The notes beneath the pieces are model-generated. The model did not search any database. It was not told the DNA's origin and saw only the letters and a list, made by a program, of their open reading frames with translations. 64,000 nt of DNA from Aliihoeflea sp. 40Bstr573. Its GTDB lineage: Bacteria > Pseudomonadota > Alphaproteobacteria > Rhizobiales > Rhizobiaceae. The position numbers were made by a program, and so were the translations under genes. The DNA is taken from the NCBI RefSeq assembly GCF_024105655.1, contig NZ_JAAAMH010000012.1, positions 1 through 64,000 on the forward strand. Reading direction: 5' to 3'. The number at the start of each line of letters is the position of its first letter. Within the stretch, counting starts at the first letter, position 1. Of this stretch, positions 23,279-30,901 are shown piece after piece.

Positions 23279-23477
23279 GCGGCCCGTCCTTTCTTCTTTT
23301 TCTTGTTCGGGCTGGATGACCGATGGGCTTTCCGGCATCGCTTTCAACACGATCAATATACCCCCTCATAAATTCCCGTATCACTTGTGCCGCCGGACGG
23401 TCGCTCGATCGACAGGCATCAACAAATTTGTCGCGCAGGTCGCGTTCCACGCGGATACGAAATCCCGAATCCTTCAT
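23262..23477 (-). CDS. Ribbon-helix-helix protein, putative operon regulator
   Basis: The 71-residue protein has a ribbon-helix-helix-like core, FRIRVERDLRDKFVDACRSS followed by AAQVIREFMRGYI, and a basic tail (TRKRRKD). It is the first gene of the restriction-like operon and overlaps the methyltransferase start by 17 bases. Small first genes in restriction operons often control timing of expression. The ATG at 23475-23477 is chosen because the core begins right after it. Confidence 0.6.
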   Translation of the reverse strand: MKDSGFRIRVERDLRDKFVDACRSSDRPAAQVIREFMRGYIDRVESDAGKPIGHPARTRKRRKDGPHDEIV

Positions 23478-23614
23478 GTTTCCAGTGTGCCCAATGGATA
23501 CACATTTGAAAAGAACAAAATGGAAACTACTCCGCGTCGCGCTCTTTCGCTGCCGTTGCGCCTTCTGGGACTGCGCTGGCGCGCTGTCAGAGCGGGAATG
23601 ATGCATGGCCCCCA

Positions 23615-24382
23615 TCACCCTGTCCCAGCCGGCCTCCGCACAAAATACGGATTGTCCTGCTCAGAGGAGCGAAGCTCGACCTTATCGACGCGGTATAGCC
23701 CACAGTTCAGGAGTTCTGCCGCGTCGAGGTCGAAGATCGCGAGGTTGAACCCTTCACCAAAATTGCTCTTATAGCCGACGCCATCGAAACCCTCCCTTTT
23801 GAAGAGCTCGGCAATGATCTGTGTCGGCACATAATCGGCGGTATCATCCCCGCGGGTCATCGGTTCGGAGAAAGCCCGATCGATGTGCGCCCACACGGCC
23901 TCTGTCCGCTTTTCCTGCGCCGGCTCCTCCAGAAACAGCGGCTGTCGATCATGACCGCGGGCGCAGTCGATGATCCTCAATTGACGAAGGAGCTTGAACT
24001 GGGCCACCGACACATACGAGCCGATCCACGGTCGCACTTCGGCAATGGCGGTGTCTTTTCGGTTGGCCAGATAGAGACAGGGGATCCCGCGAGGATTCGC
24101 CCGACCATCGGAGGCGCGATCCCGGAGCGGCCTCATGCGCGACGGCGGGTGGGCGCACGGGACTTCTACGGCGGCATCGCCTTCTCCGTCCTCACGCCAG
24201 CTATGGCCGAGCTGTGATCGCCAAAGAACCGTGCCTTCGTTCAAATCCACCTGGCGGTCGCGACTGGTGGCCAATACCGCCTCCAGGAATGCCTCAACCT
24301 CTGGCGTTCTGACAAATCGAAGTTGGCGGCTGACCGCCGCCCTGAAATCCCAATAGCTGCGCCATGATCGGAAAGCGGTCAC
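23615..24382 (-). CDS. RES-domain toxin-like protein
   Basis: The 255-residue protein fits the RES family: W-R-S-Q near residue 54, then G-R-A-N-P-R-G-I-P-C-L-Y-L-A and T-A-I-A-E-V-R-P-W at about residues 93-118. These carry the Arg and Glu of the NAD-binding pocket. RES toxins degrade or phosphorolyse NAD+. The usual partner is an Xre/DUF2384 antitoxin, which is not present. Upstream, 42 bases away, is a HigA-like Xre protein, so the three genes higB-higA-RES may form one operon. Confidence 0.75.
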   Translation of the reverse strand: MTAFRSWRSYWDFRAAVSRQLRFVRTPEVEAFLEAVLATSRDRQVDLNEGTVLWRSQLGHSWREDGEGDAAVEVPCAHPPSRMRPLRDRASDGRANPRGIPCLYLANRKDTAIAEVRPWIGSYVSVAQFKLLRQLRIIDCARGHDRQPLFLEEPAQEKRTEAVWAHIDRAFSEPMTRGDDTADYVPTQIIAELFKREGFDGVGYKSNFGEGFNLAIFDLDAAELLNCGLYRVDKVELRSSEQDNPYFVRRPAGTG

Positions 24383-24424
24383 TCGTTCGATAGTCCCCTG
24401 TGCCTCTGGGCCTTACCAGCGCTC

Positions 24425-24742
24425 TCAGCCCGGTTGCGGGTGGCTACTGCCGGGTGCATGCGCCGTTCTGGTAGGAAGATGCCGGATCGCATCGCCAGTC
24501 TCCTGATCGGCAAGCGCCAGCTCGTGCTGGGCTTGCAGGTTGAGCCAGAACTGCGGATCGGTGCCGAACCAGTGACCAAAGCGCAGCGCCGTATCGCCGG
24601 TGATGGCGCGCTTGCCGGCGATGATCTGTGAGACACGGTTTGGCGGCACATCGATCTGACGCGCGAACTCGGTCGGCGTGATGTCGGCAGCTTCCAGCTC
24701 GTCCTTGAGGACTTCGCCGGGGTGAACAGCTCTCATGAACAT
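24425..24742 (-). CDS. higA: HigA-type antitoxin (Xre family)
   Basis: The 105-residue protein starts with the HigA signature HPGEVLKDELEAADITPTEF, then a helix-turn-helix (VPPNRVSQIIAGKRAITGDT) and the L-x-F-G-H-W-F-G-T-D-P-Q-F-W-L-N-L-Q segment. It binds HigB and represses the operon. It lies 17 bases after higB, the toxin-first order typical of higBA. The stretch after about residue 90 is basic and not conserved. Starts at 24742 or 24736 are equally possible. Confidence 0.9.
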   Translation of the reverse strand: MFMRAVHPGEVLKDELEAADITPTEFARQIDVPPNRVSQIIAGKRAITGDTALRFGHWFGTDPQFWLNLQAQHELALADQETGDAIRHLPTRTAHAPGSSHPQPG

Positions 24743-24759
24743 GGCCTGATCTCCTTTCC

Positions 24760-25044
24760 TCAGTGATAGTCCACGATTTCAACATTGTGCGGTCCGGGTT
24801 CGCCGGCCGGCCACTCGAAGCAGATGCGCCATTGCTGATTGATGCGAATGGAATACTGCCCGGCACGATCGCCTTTCAGGGCCTCCAGCCGGTTTCCCGG
24901 CAGAGCGCGGAGCGTATCGAGCGACGGGGCGGCATTGAGGACCGATAGCCTGCGTGCGGCTTGGGCCTCAAAACCTTGAAAGGCTTTGACGAAGTCCCCT
25001 GCCGCAAACTGCTCCGTCTTCTTATCGCGATAGCTCTGAATCAT
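24760..25044 (-). CDS. higB: HigB-type mRNA interferase toxin (RelE family)
   Basis: The 94-residue protein has the HigB pattern: MIQSYRDKKTEQFAAG, then LNAAPSLDTLRALPGNRLEA and YSIRINQQWRICFEW. These are the conserved basic and aromatic residues of the ribosome-dependent RNase fold. The start at 25044 is set by the motif; the frame runs further upstream without coding sense. A sigma-70 type promoter with an overlapping palindrome lies immediately upstream. Confidence 0.92.
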   Translation of the reverse strand: MIQSYRDKKTEQFAAGDFVKAFQGFEAQAARRLSVLNAAPSLDTLRALPGNRLEALKGDRAGQYSIRINQQWRICFEWPAGEPGPHNVEIVDYH

Positions 25045-25052
25045 GCTCCCTG

Positions 25053-25083
25053 ATAATACATTAGATTGACGCTGTACGTCAAT
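25053..25083 (-). promoter_or_regulatory. higBA promoter with overlapping palindromic operator
   Basis: On the minus strand TTGACG (25077-25082) and TATTAT (25053-25058) are separated by 18 bases. The interrupted palindrome ATTGACG-CTGTA-CGTCAAT (25065-25083) covers the -35 box. That is the expected place for HigA autorepression. Confidence 0.75.
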
Positions 25084-25116
25084 CGTCAATTTTCTGCCGC
25101 TTGCTTGCAAGCGACC

Positions 25117-25149
25117 CGGCGTTCGCTCAAGGCGAACGCCGAATTTTTT
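25117..25149 (+). terminator. Intrinsic terminator pointing along the plus strand
   Basis: CGGCGTTCG (25117-25125) pairs with CGAACGCCG (25133-25141) and is followed by AATTTTTT. Both flanking genes (higB and ardC) are on the minus strand, so the T-run is on the wrong side for them. It may serve a short plus-strand transcript or act poorly in both directions. Confidence 0.6.
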
Positions 25150-25176
25150 GCCCCTGCTCTCGCCAAAGGCCGCCGC

Positions 25177-26094
25177 TTACGCGGCGACCTTCTCGGGTGC
25201 GGTTTCAGTGGCTTTGGCTTCGGGCTGCAAGCTAGTTAGATAATCAGCAGCACGCTGCGCATGGGCGGCTGCGGTGAAGACCGCCCGCTTGTCATCCTTC
25301 AGCACCTTCAGCCATGAGGCGATATAGCTGGCATGATCGGCGCGTGGTTCCGGGGTAATATCCAAGTCAGCCGACAAGAAGGCCGCGCCCAGCTCGGCGA
25401 CCAGTTCCTCTTTCGCATATCCTTCATCGCCCCACTTCTTGCGGCCAAAGCTGCGATCCAGCCGGCTCGGGTGGCGCGTCCAGTGGGTCAGCTCGTGCGC
25501 GAGGGTCGCATAGTAGCTTTGCGCATCGCGGAACGCTTCAAACGGCGGCATCTGCACGCGATCCTCGCCTATGGCATAGTAGGCCTGATTGCCGCCATGG
25601 CGGATATCGGCACGAGTCGCGGCAAAGAACATCTCTGCCTTCTCGATGCGCGCCACGGGGTCAAGGGCCGGCTCCTGCAAGGCGTAGAAATGAGCCGGCA
25701 GCCCGTCCACCTGCTCGGCGTTGAAAACCGTATAAGCCTTCATGAACGGTATGTTGTGTTCGACATCCTCGCCAGTGTCGGCGTCCTGCTCGGTTCTGGT
25801 GATGGTGTTGGCATAGACAACGGGACTCCCCTTCTCGCCTTTGCGTACCTGTCCGCCCAGTTCCTGCGCCTGCTTGTAGGTTAGCCACAGCGGTGCGGCG
25901 AAGCCCTTTTCCACGGCGGACGCCCAGAGCATCAGGATATTAATTCCACGATAGGCGACGCCATTGGCGCGCAGCGGTCGGGTGATGCGTCCGGCGGCAT
26001 GTTCGGCGTTCCACGGCTTGAGCCATGGCCGCACGCCATTTTCCAGCTCGGCCACGATCTGATCGGTCACACGTTGGTAAATATCGATTTTCAT
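25177..26094 (-). CDS. ardC: ArdC-like antirestriction protein
   Basis: The 305-residue protein has the ArdC N-terminal ssDNA-binding domain (DIYQRVTDQIVAELENGVRP, PWLKPWN, YRGINILMLW) and a C-terminal zincin-like metallopeptidase with HELTHW and the downstream EELVAELGAAFL helix. ArdC proteins protect incoming single-stranded DNA from host restriction during transfer. The ATG at 26092-26094 has AAAGGAGAAAGG upstream. A hairpin lies further upstream (26115-26134). It suits a mobilizable island that enters new hosts as single strands. Confidence 0.9.
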   Translation of the reverse strand: MKIDIYQRVTDQIVAELENGVRPWLKPWNAEHAAGRITRPLRANGVAYRGINILMLWASAVEKGFAAPLWLTYKQAQELGGQVRKGEKGSPVVYANTITRTEQDADTGEDVEHNIPFMKAYTVFNAEQVDGLPAHFYALQEPALDPVARIEKAEMFFAATRADIRHGGNQAYYAIGEDRVQMPPFEAFRDAQSYYATLAHELTHWTRHPSRLDRSFGRKKWGDEGYAKEELVAELGAAFLSADLDITPEPRADHASYIASWLKVLKDDKRAVFTAAAHAQRAADYLTSLQPEAKATETAPEKVAA

Positions 26095-26655
26095 TTGCCT
26101 TTCTCCTTTGAAAGCGGGTTGCGCATGCAACCCGACTAGCCAGAGCGGCAATGAGCGGGGTGGCGGCGGTCAGGGCCGCCGCCGGGGAAAGGGGGATCAC
26201 CCGGCCTGCACAAACGCAGTGCGGAAGGCTGGGGAACGCCCCGGCGGCGTCCGCAGCGTCAGCGGAGGATGAAAGCCTTGACGGCCAAACGGGGCCGCAG
26301 GCCCCTCTTCCAAACGCAATGAAGCGGGCAACGCCCGCACCGCCGGCCGAAGGCGGGGCAAGCCCGCCCGGCCCTCTTCTTCACGCAAGGGATAGTTACC
26401 GCATGGCCGAGACCCGACACCTCGGGGTTCGGGGCGCCGCGGCGCCTATAGCCCGGTCCGGCCTGCCGGATGCGCACGCAGATTCTGACTTCAGGGGAAT
26501 TTCAAATCCGACGACGGCGCACAGCCCGTCCCCTTCTCTTCCACCAGTTATCCTCGACCGCCAGCCATGGCGATCCATTCCGGTGCCGATTGTGTGTGTG
26601 GGCAAGCACGGAATGGCTCTGATGACCGGGGCCTCGTCAACAAGGAGGAACGAAG
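26095..26655. other. ardC leader and 500-base gene-free stretch
   Basis: CGGGTTGC and GCAACCCG (26115-26134, 4-base loop) form a hairpin or operator 20 bases before the ardC ribosome site. The rest is GC-rich with no gene I can support. Codon structure is absent, although long open frames exist on both strands. Confidence 0.45.
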
Positions 26656-26841
26656 ATGAACAAGCTGATGACCATCGCCGAACTGCAATCCCGCACTGAA
26701 ACCGAACTGCGGTGCCTGTTCCGGCAGGCGACACTGGCCCTGGCGCGTACCGCCACCGGTACGCCGGAGCGTCGGAACAACCTGGCCACGCTGGAGAACA
26801 TATCCCGCGCGATTGCAGCGGGACCGGGTCGGGGGCTCTAG
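26656..26841 (+). CDS. Hypothetical protein, 61 aa
   Basis: The ATG at 26656 has a strong AAGGAGGAA upstream. The product is helical and basic (LRCLFRQATLALARTATGTP). Similar short proteins are common beside ardC-type genes in alphaproteobacterial islands, but I know no function. Its stop overlaps the end of the convergent DUF2726 gene. Confidence 0.55.
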   Translation: MNKLMTIAELQSRTETELRCLFRQATLALARTATGTPERRNNLATLENISRAIAAGPGRGL

Positions 26842-27626
26842 CCCCCACCATCTCGGTCTCTATAGATGAACGATGCGAGCGACTCGGGCAGGCCGGGCGG
26901 ATCGGATACCTGTGTCGGTAGCGGTTGAGGTGCCGTCGTCTTGGTTTTCGGAGCTTTCGGACGTGGGAGGAGTATCTTCGTCAGCATCCTCATGACTTCT
27001 TCACCAGAAGTGTGCGCCTCTATCTCGATACATGGAATGCCCGCACGTTCCAGCGCCAGACGCTTGACTTCCATCCTGTCATCCGCGTCATCGGATAGGT
27101 CGTGGCCGGTTCCATTATATTCTACGGCCAACTTGGGCTGACCTTTTCTGTCAATGAGTAGGAAATCGACACGCTTGCTATTGTAGGAGCTGAACGCCTT
27201 GTCGTGGGATTTTCGTTGCGCTTCATTCTCCGGGTCGTATGGAGTTTTTATGAAGGCGCCCATCGAAACTTCGAAACCAACCCGCCAACCCCGCTTATAT
27301 TCGTATATCCAATCTTCGATGGCGTACATTATTCCTACGGCTTCTTTATTGACAGGGCGGACGGCGCGCAAAGTCACATTCTCAATGAACCTTTTTTGAT
27401 TCTCTGGGTCGCGAACGTCATTTTCCTCAGCAAATTGCTTGCGTCCCTCTTCTCTGTGAAGACGTTGAGCTTCAGCGTATTCCAGCACATTGAGTTGATG
27501 GAGAAGCTCGCTGATTTCGCGAACGCGCGCATCTATCTGAAGCTTCGCACTTCGGTTCCGATGGCAGTAACCGGCTCCGTATCCAATTAATAACAGGATG
27601 AGCAGTTCCAAAAGCCGCCTCCTCAA
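26838..27626 (-). CDS. DUF2726 (nuclease-fold) membrane-anchored protein
   Basis: The 262-residue protein has an N-terminal membrane segment (LLELLILLLIGYGAGYC), a coiled region, and a DUF2726 domain. That domain includes SKRVDFLLIDRKGQPKLAVE followed by EYNGTGH, resembling the D...E-x-N/K core of Vsr/PD-(D/E)xK-type nucleases, and AGIPCIEIEA. The last 50 residues are proline-rich. It overlaps the small ParA partner gene by 4 bases, so it is part of the parA operon. Role unknown. Confidence 0.65.
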   Translation of the reverse strand: MRRRLLELLILLLIGYGAGYCHRNRSAKLQIDARVREISELLHQLNVLEYAEAQRLHREEGRKQFAEENDVRDPENQKRFIENVTLRAVRPVNKEAVGIMYAIEDWIYEYKRGWRVGFEVSMGAFIKTPYDPENEAQRKSHDKAFSSYNSKRVDFLLIDRKGQPKLAVEYNGTGHDLSDDADDRMEVKRLALERAGIPCIEIEAHTSGEEVMRMLTKILLPRPKAPKTKTTAPQPLPTQVSDPPGLPESLASFIYRDRDGGG

Positions 27627-27979
27627 CTCTTTTGGGTATACTCGCGCTCCAGCAGCGCCACCGCGTGCTCAAGCGTCTCGCCCAGCCCCCAGCCCTGGCT
27701 ATCAGCGATCGCACAATAAGCTTCGATCGTCTCAGGCCTGGCTTTGAGGTTGAACTGCGCGTTTCGTCCGGTGCGTCGCCGCCGCGGCGGGTCAGGCGGC
27801 TTGGCTACCAGCGGCGCAGCTTTCGGTTCACGGCTCCGGAAACCTGCTGCTTCTGCCGCCCTGCTTGTTTCGACGGGGGCCGGTTTGTCATTGGCGGAAG
27901 CGGCAGCCGGGAGCCATTCGGCAGGATCAAACTCGTCCAGCGCGTCGGCAAAGCCAAGGTCAGCGCGTTGCTTGTCCAT
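27623..27979 (-). CDS. Small ParA-partner / partition protein
   Basis: The 118-residue protein has a disordered, proline-rich first part and a compact C-terminal segment, N-A-Q-F-N-L-K-A-R-P-E-T-I then AIADSQGWGLGETLEHAVAL. This looks like a ribbon-helix-helix of ParG/CopG type. Such proteins bind centromere repeats and pair with a Walker ParA. It begins 1 base after the parA stop. The iteron-like repeats just upstream of parA are its likely target. Confidence 0.65.
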   Translation of the reverse strand: MDKQRADLGFADALDEFDPAEWLPAAASANDKPAPVETSRAAEAAGFRSREPKAAPLVAKPPDPPRRRRTGRNAQFNLKARPETIEAYCAIADSQGWGLGETLEHAVALLEREYTQKS

Positions 27980-27980
27980 G

Positions 27981-28667
27981 TCAGGCCACCTTCGCGGCGC
28001 CGGCACCCGCCTTCAAACGTGCAATGACTTCACCGGCGAAGGCACGGGCATTTTCACGCGCCTTCTCAACATTGGAGACCTGATCAGCGGACAGATCAGA
28101 CAATAGCCCGCCGAAGTCGAACAGATCCCGGAAGGCGGCACGCTCAACAATCGATGTGTCCAGCACTTCGATGCCGGCCTTATCGAGCTGATCGCGGACA
28201 TTGCGCAGGGCGCGCGACGCGATCGCGGCGCTGGTGCGCGTCAGCAGGATGGCGTGGGATATGGAGCGGCGCGCCATACGCTCCTGATTGCGGATAAGCC
28301 GAATGGTCTTGGCGGCGCCCTTGGCGTCCATTGACGCGCCCTGCGTCGGGATCAGCACCAGGTCGGACATGCCGATGGCGTTGGCGACCATCAGGCTCGC
28401 CGTCCCTTCCAGATCGACAATGACGAACTGCGCGGTGCGGGCAGCCTTGTCGATGTGGTCGACAATCGAATCTTCGGTCACGTCCCCTATGATCTCGATG
28501 TTCTGAGGCTTGCCGGGCAGCTTTGCCCATTGTGATATCCAGCGCTCTGGATCGGCATCGATGATGGCCACGCGCGCGCCCTTGGCGGCAAGCTCTCCGG
28601 CGAGTAGCAGGGCAGAGGTGGTTTTTCCGGCTCCCCCTTTGGGATTGGCAAAAGAAATAACGGGCAT
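27981..28667 (-). CDS. parA: ParA-family Walker-type partition ATPase
   Basis: The 228-residue protein starts MPVISFANPKGGAGKTTSAL with the deviant Walker A (KGGAGKTT), then AIIDADPE and VIVDLEGTASLM. It lacks an N-terminal helix-turn-helix, so it belongs to the short type Ib ParA/MinD-like class that usually pairs with a small RHH partner. Presence of partition genes in an integrated element suggests a plasmid ancestry or an excised replicating form. The start at 28667 is taken for family length. Confidence 0.9.
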   Translation of the reverse strand: MPVISFANPKGGAGKTTSALLLAGELAAKGARVAIIDADPERWISQWAKLPGKPQNIEIIGDVTEDSIVDHIDKAARTAQFVIVDLEGTASLMVANAIGMSDLVLIPTQGASMDAKGAAKTIRLIRNQERMARRSISHAILLTRTSAAIASRALRNVRDQLDKAGIEVLDTSIVERAAFRDLFDFGGLLSDLSADQVSNVEKARENARAFAGEVIARLKAGAGAAKVA

Positions 28668-28710
28668 GAATGCCTCACGGGGCATGAATTAAAACAACGT
28701 CAAATAAAAA

Positions 28711-28815
28711 TACCAGATAGCTATCCGATAACAAAAGCATTTCTAAATAATACCAGATAGCTTCCGGATAACTTGCCGGTAGCTATCGGATAGCTATCAA
28801 GAAGCTACCAGATAT
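28711..28815. repeat. Iteron / centromere-like repeats upstream of parA
   Basis: TACCAGATAGCT followed by an (A)TCCGGATAAC-like half occurs at 28711-28732 and 28751-28772. An inverted partner (GGTAGCTATCGGATAGC) starts at about 28779 and a partial copy (TACCAGAT) at 28806. The stretch is AT-rich. It may be parS for the ParA system or iterons of a replication origin. Confidence 0.7.
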
Positions 28816-29026
28816 GCTCGCGCGCACGAGAATCTATTTATTCTCTTTGATTCGGCGGGTTCTGGCGGATTTTGGAAGGAGGCGCCTGGCGAAACGCGCA
28901 ATATCTGCGCGATCCAGCAACAGACTTGCCATGCGGCGTCACATTACGGACAATTACAACTTGGCTCGAAACGAGCGACAGAAGAAATTTCCATATTGTT
29001 CTGGAGTATATATGACTTAAAAGAGG

Positions 29027-29085
29027 AAAACCCGCCGAAGCGGGTCTCACAAAAACTGTGTATTGGGGAAGTGAACAATCCCAAT
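29027..29085 (+). promoter_or_regulatory. Two hairpins in the leader of the winged-helix gene
   Basis: ACCCGC-CGAA-GCGGGT (around 29030-29045) is followed by TATTGGG...CCCAATA (around 29060-29084). They lie between the repeats at 28711-28815 and the gene at 29179 and could be an attenuator or a counter-transcript target. The first has no proper T-run. The rest of 28816-29178 holds no gene. Confidence 0.4.
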
Positions 29086-29178
29086 ATTGCAGAATAGGCT
29101 GATCGGCGCAAGTATTTTTTGCGACGGTTTCGTGCGACCTAATCTCGGGGGTTTTCTCCAACCTGAAAGGAGAAGACC

Positions 29179-29871
29179 ATGACGCTGGATCAAGCAGCCT
29201 TTATCGAGGCGCACCAGAACCTCAAACGCAGAACCGTTGAGGGACGGCCCGCCGCGCCGCCGATACGCCGTACTGCTGACGCCGATCGCCCCCGGCGCTC
29301 ACTGCAAACCTGTCACCGCTATGCAGCGCGTGAGCCGGTACGCCAACCCACGCCTAAGGATACGGGCGCCTATGTGCCGGAACTGTCGGCGCGGCTGGAG
29401 AACGATCCCAATCTCTGCGACGGCGCACGGCGCTGTGCCCGGAAACTTGCGGAGATTACCTACCGCATCAACCGCGAAGGCCGGTCGCTGGTGGTGACGG
29501 TTTCCTATCTCGCACGGGCCTTGGGGCGGTGCCGCAGAACCGTGCAGCGCTATCTGCGGCAACTGGAGCGGGAGGGCTATATCGGCGTTGATGTTCTGGC
29601 GGGCAGCCGCTCGCGCCTCTGCGTGGGGCTTGTCGTGCGGCTCTGTACGCGGCTGGTTGCCCGGCATCACCGGCGGCGGTGGCCCGATAGCGCCCGGAAA
29701 CCAGGGGCGACACTGGAGTCACAGAAATATAGGTTCAGAGATTATAAGAAGGGCATCTGCGCCCATATCCCGGTCGATATGTGGGCGATGCGCTGCATGG
29801 ATGGGGTTTTCAGGGCTTTTATGAAAACCGATCCGCTGGCGGGTCTCCCGCCTTTGCCTGCCGGCCGATGA
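29179..29871 (+). CDS. Winged-helix DNA-binding protein, possible replication factor
   Basis: The 230-residue protein has a basic N-terminus and a central winged helix (LVVTVSYLARALGRCRRTVQ, then RYLRQLEREGYIG). The C-terminal part, KYRFRDYKKGICAHIPVDMW, lacks recognised motifs. AAAGGAG precedes the ATG. Homologous helix-turn-helix proteins are common in rhizobial and sphingomonad mobilizable islands, near parA and the origin-like repeats. A role in replication or control of the excised form is inferred from position only. Confidence 0.65.
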   Translation: MTLDQAAFIEAHQNLKRRTVEGRPAAPPIRRTADADRPRRSLQTCHRYAAREPVRQPTPKDTGAYVPELSARLENDPNLCDGARRCARKLAEITYRINREGRSLVVTVSYLARALGRCRRTVQRYLRQLEREGYIGVDVLAGSRSRLCVGLVVRLCTRLVARHHRRRWPDSARKPGATLESQKYRFRDYKKGICAHIPVDMWAMRCMDGVFRAFMKTDPLAGLPPLPAGR

Positions 29872-30004
29872 TCACTGCCGCAACGACGATACCGATTCCG
29901 GCCCGCAAATGGGGCGGAGAGTGCGGTATTGCTTGGCGAGCGGGGGATTCGGCCCGGTTCGCGCGGGATGGCCTCCTGCGCCAACCGGGGCCAAGGCTGG
30001 CGGT

Positions 30005-30649
30005 CTATGCGGCCATACGGTCACTGGCTGTGTGGAAGTATCCCTGATCCAGCTCGATTCCCGCATAGGCACGGCCTACGGATCGGGCGGCGGCAAGCGT
30101 TGAGCCGGAGCCGCAGAAGGGGTCGAGCACCAGCCCGCCTTCCGGGCAGAATGCCTCGATCAGGGGCGTCAGTGAGGCGACGGGCTTTTGCGTCGGATGT
30201 AGGCGGTTTCCGGTATAGACCCAGTCGATCACATCGGCGGGTGGATTGTCCGGCAGGGCGGGACGGCCCTTCGCCAGCACGTAAGCCGATTCGTGCGTGT
30301 AGCTGACGAAGCGCGCTTTCGAGGCGTAGCGTTTGCGGAAGACGATGTGACCAACGATGCTGAAGCCCGCTGCACGCCATGCGCTCATGAAGCGGTCGGT
30401 CTGGGTCCAGCCGTAGAAGCTGACGCAGAGGCTGTCGTTCTTTAGCACCCGGAACATCTGCTTGGTGGCCGGCTCCAGCCAGTCGGCGTTGTCGTCGTTG
30501 GCGAGGCTGCGGCCCGTGCGATCCTTGAAGCGAACCAGATAGGGCGGATCGGTGAGGATGAAGTCCACCGAGCGGGCGGGCATTGCTGCCATCAGATCGA
30601 TGCAATCGCCCTGGGCGATCGTGTTGCGGGGGAAAGTGGTGTGTTTCAA
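30005..30649 (-). CDS. Beta-class adenine DNA methyltransferase, orphan
   Basis: The protein of about 214 residues has DFILTDPPYLVRFKDRTG (motif IV DPPY) near the start and LDPFCGSGSTLAAARSVGRA (motif I) near the end, the order of beta-class N6-adenine enzymes. There is no restriction gene beside it. It may protect the island from host restriction or control its replication. TTG at 30647-30649 is preferred because ACAGGAG lies six bases upstream; an ATG at 30677-30679 has no such site. Confidence 0.85.
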   Translation of the reverse strand: MKHTTFPRNTIAQGDCIDLMAAMPARSVDFILTDPPYLVRFKDRTGRSLANDDNADWLEPATKQMFRVLKNDSLCVSFYGWTQTDRFMSAWRAAGFSIVGHIVFRKRYASKARFVSYTHESAYVLAKGRPALPDNPPADVIDWVYTGNRLHPTQKPVASLTPLIEAFCPEGGLVLDPFCGSGSTLAAARSVGRAYAGIELDQGYFHTASDRMAA

Positions 30650-30901
30650 GGCGAACTCCTGTCGTTCAAGCGTTTTCATGACGCTGACAGGGCTGGCCGG
30701 AGAGGGCGGCGCTGCATGGCCCACACGGGAGGCATCGCCGAACGGAGCGGGCAGGCCATTGCGGCGGCGGCACGGGCAGACATAAGCGGCCGGAAGAAAA
30801 CGCGGCGGCTGGCGGGTGCAAGAGACAGCGCCGCTTCATGCAACGCAGAGTGACCAGCTTGTGGGCAATCGGCTTGGCGAGCCGTGCGCCATGGTCACGT
30901 C

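Noticed and set aside
24379-24651. 90-codon frame overlapping higA
   Set aside because: Different frame from the HigA motif and no family features.
26151-26699. 182-codon plus-strand frame between ardC and the 61-aa gene
   Set aside because: Low-complexity, proline-rich translation without homology; runs into a gene with a better start at 26656.
28711-28815. Possible CRISPR array
   Set aside because: Repeats are few, partly inverted and unevenly spaced with no unique spacers of constant length; they fit iterons or parS. No cas genes in the window.
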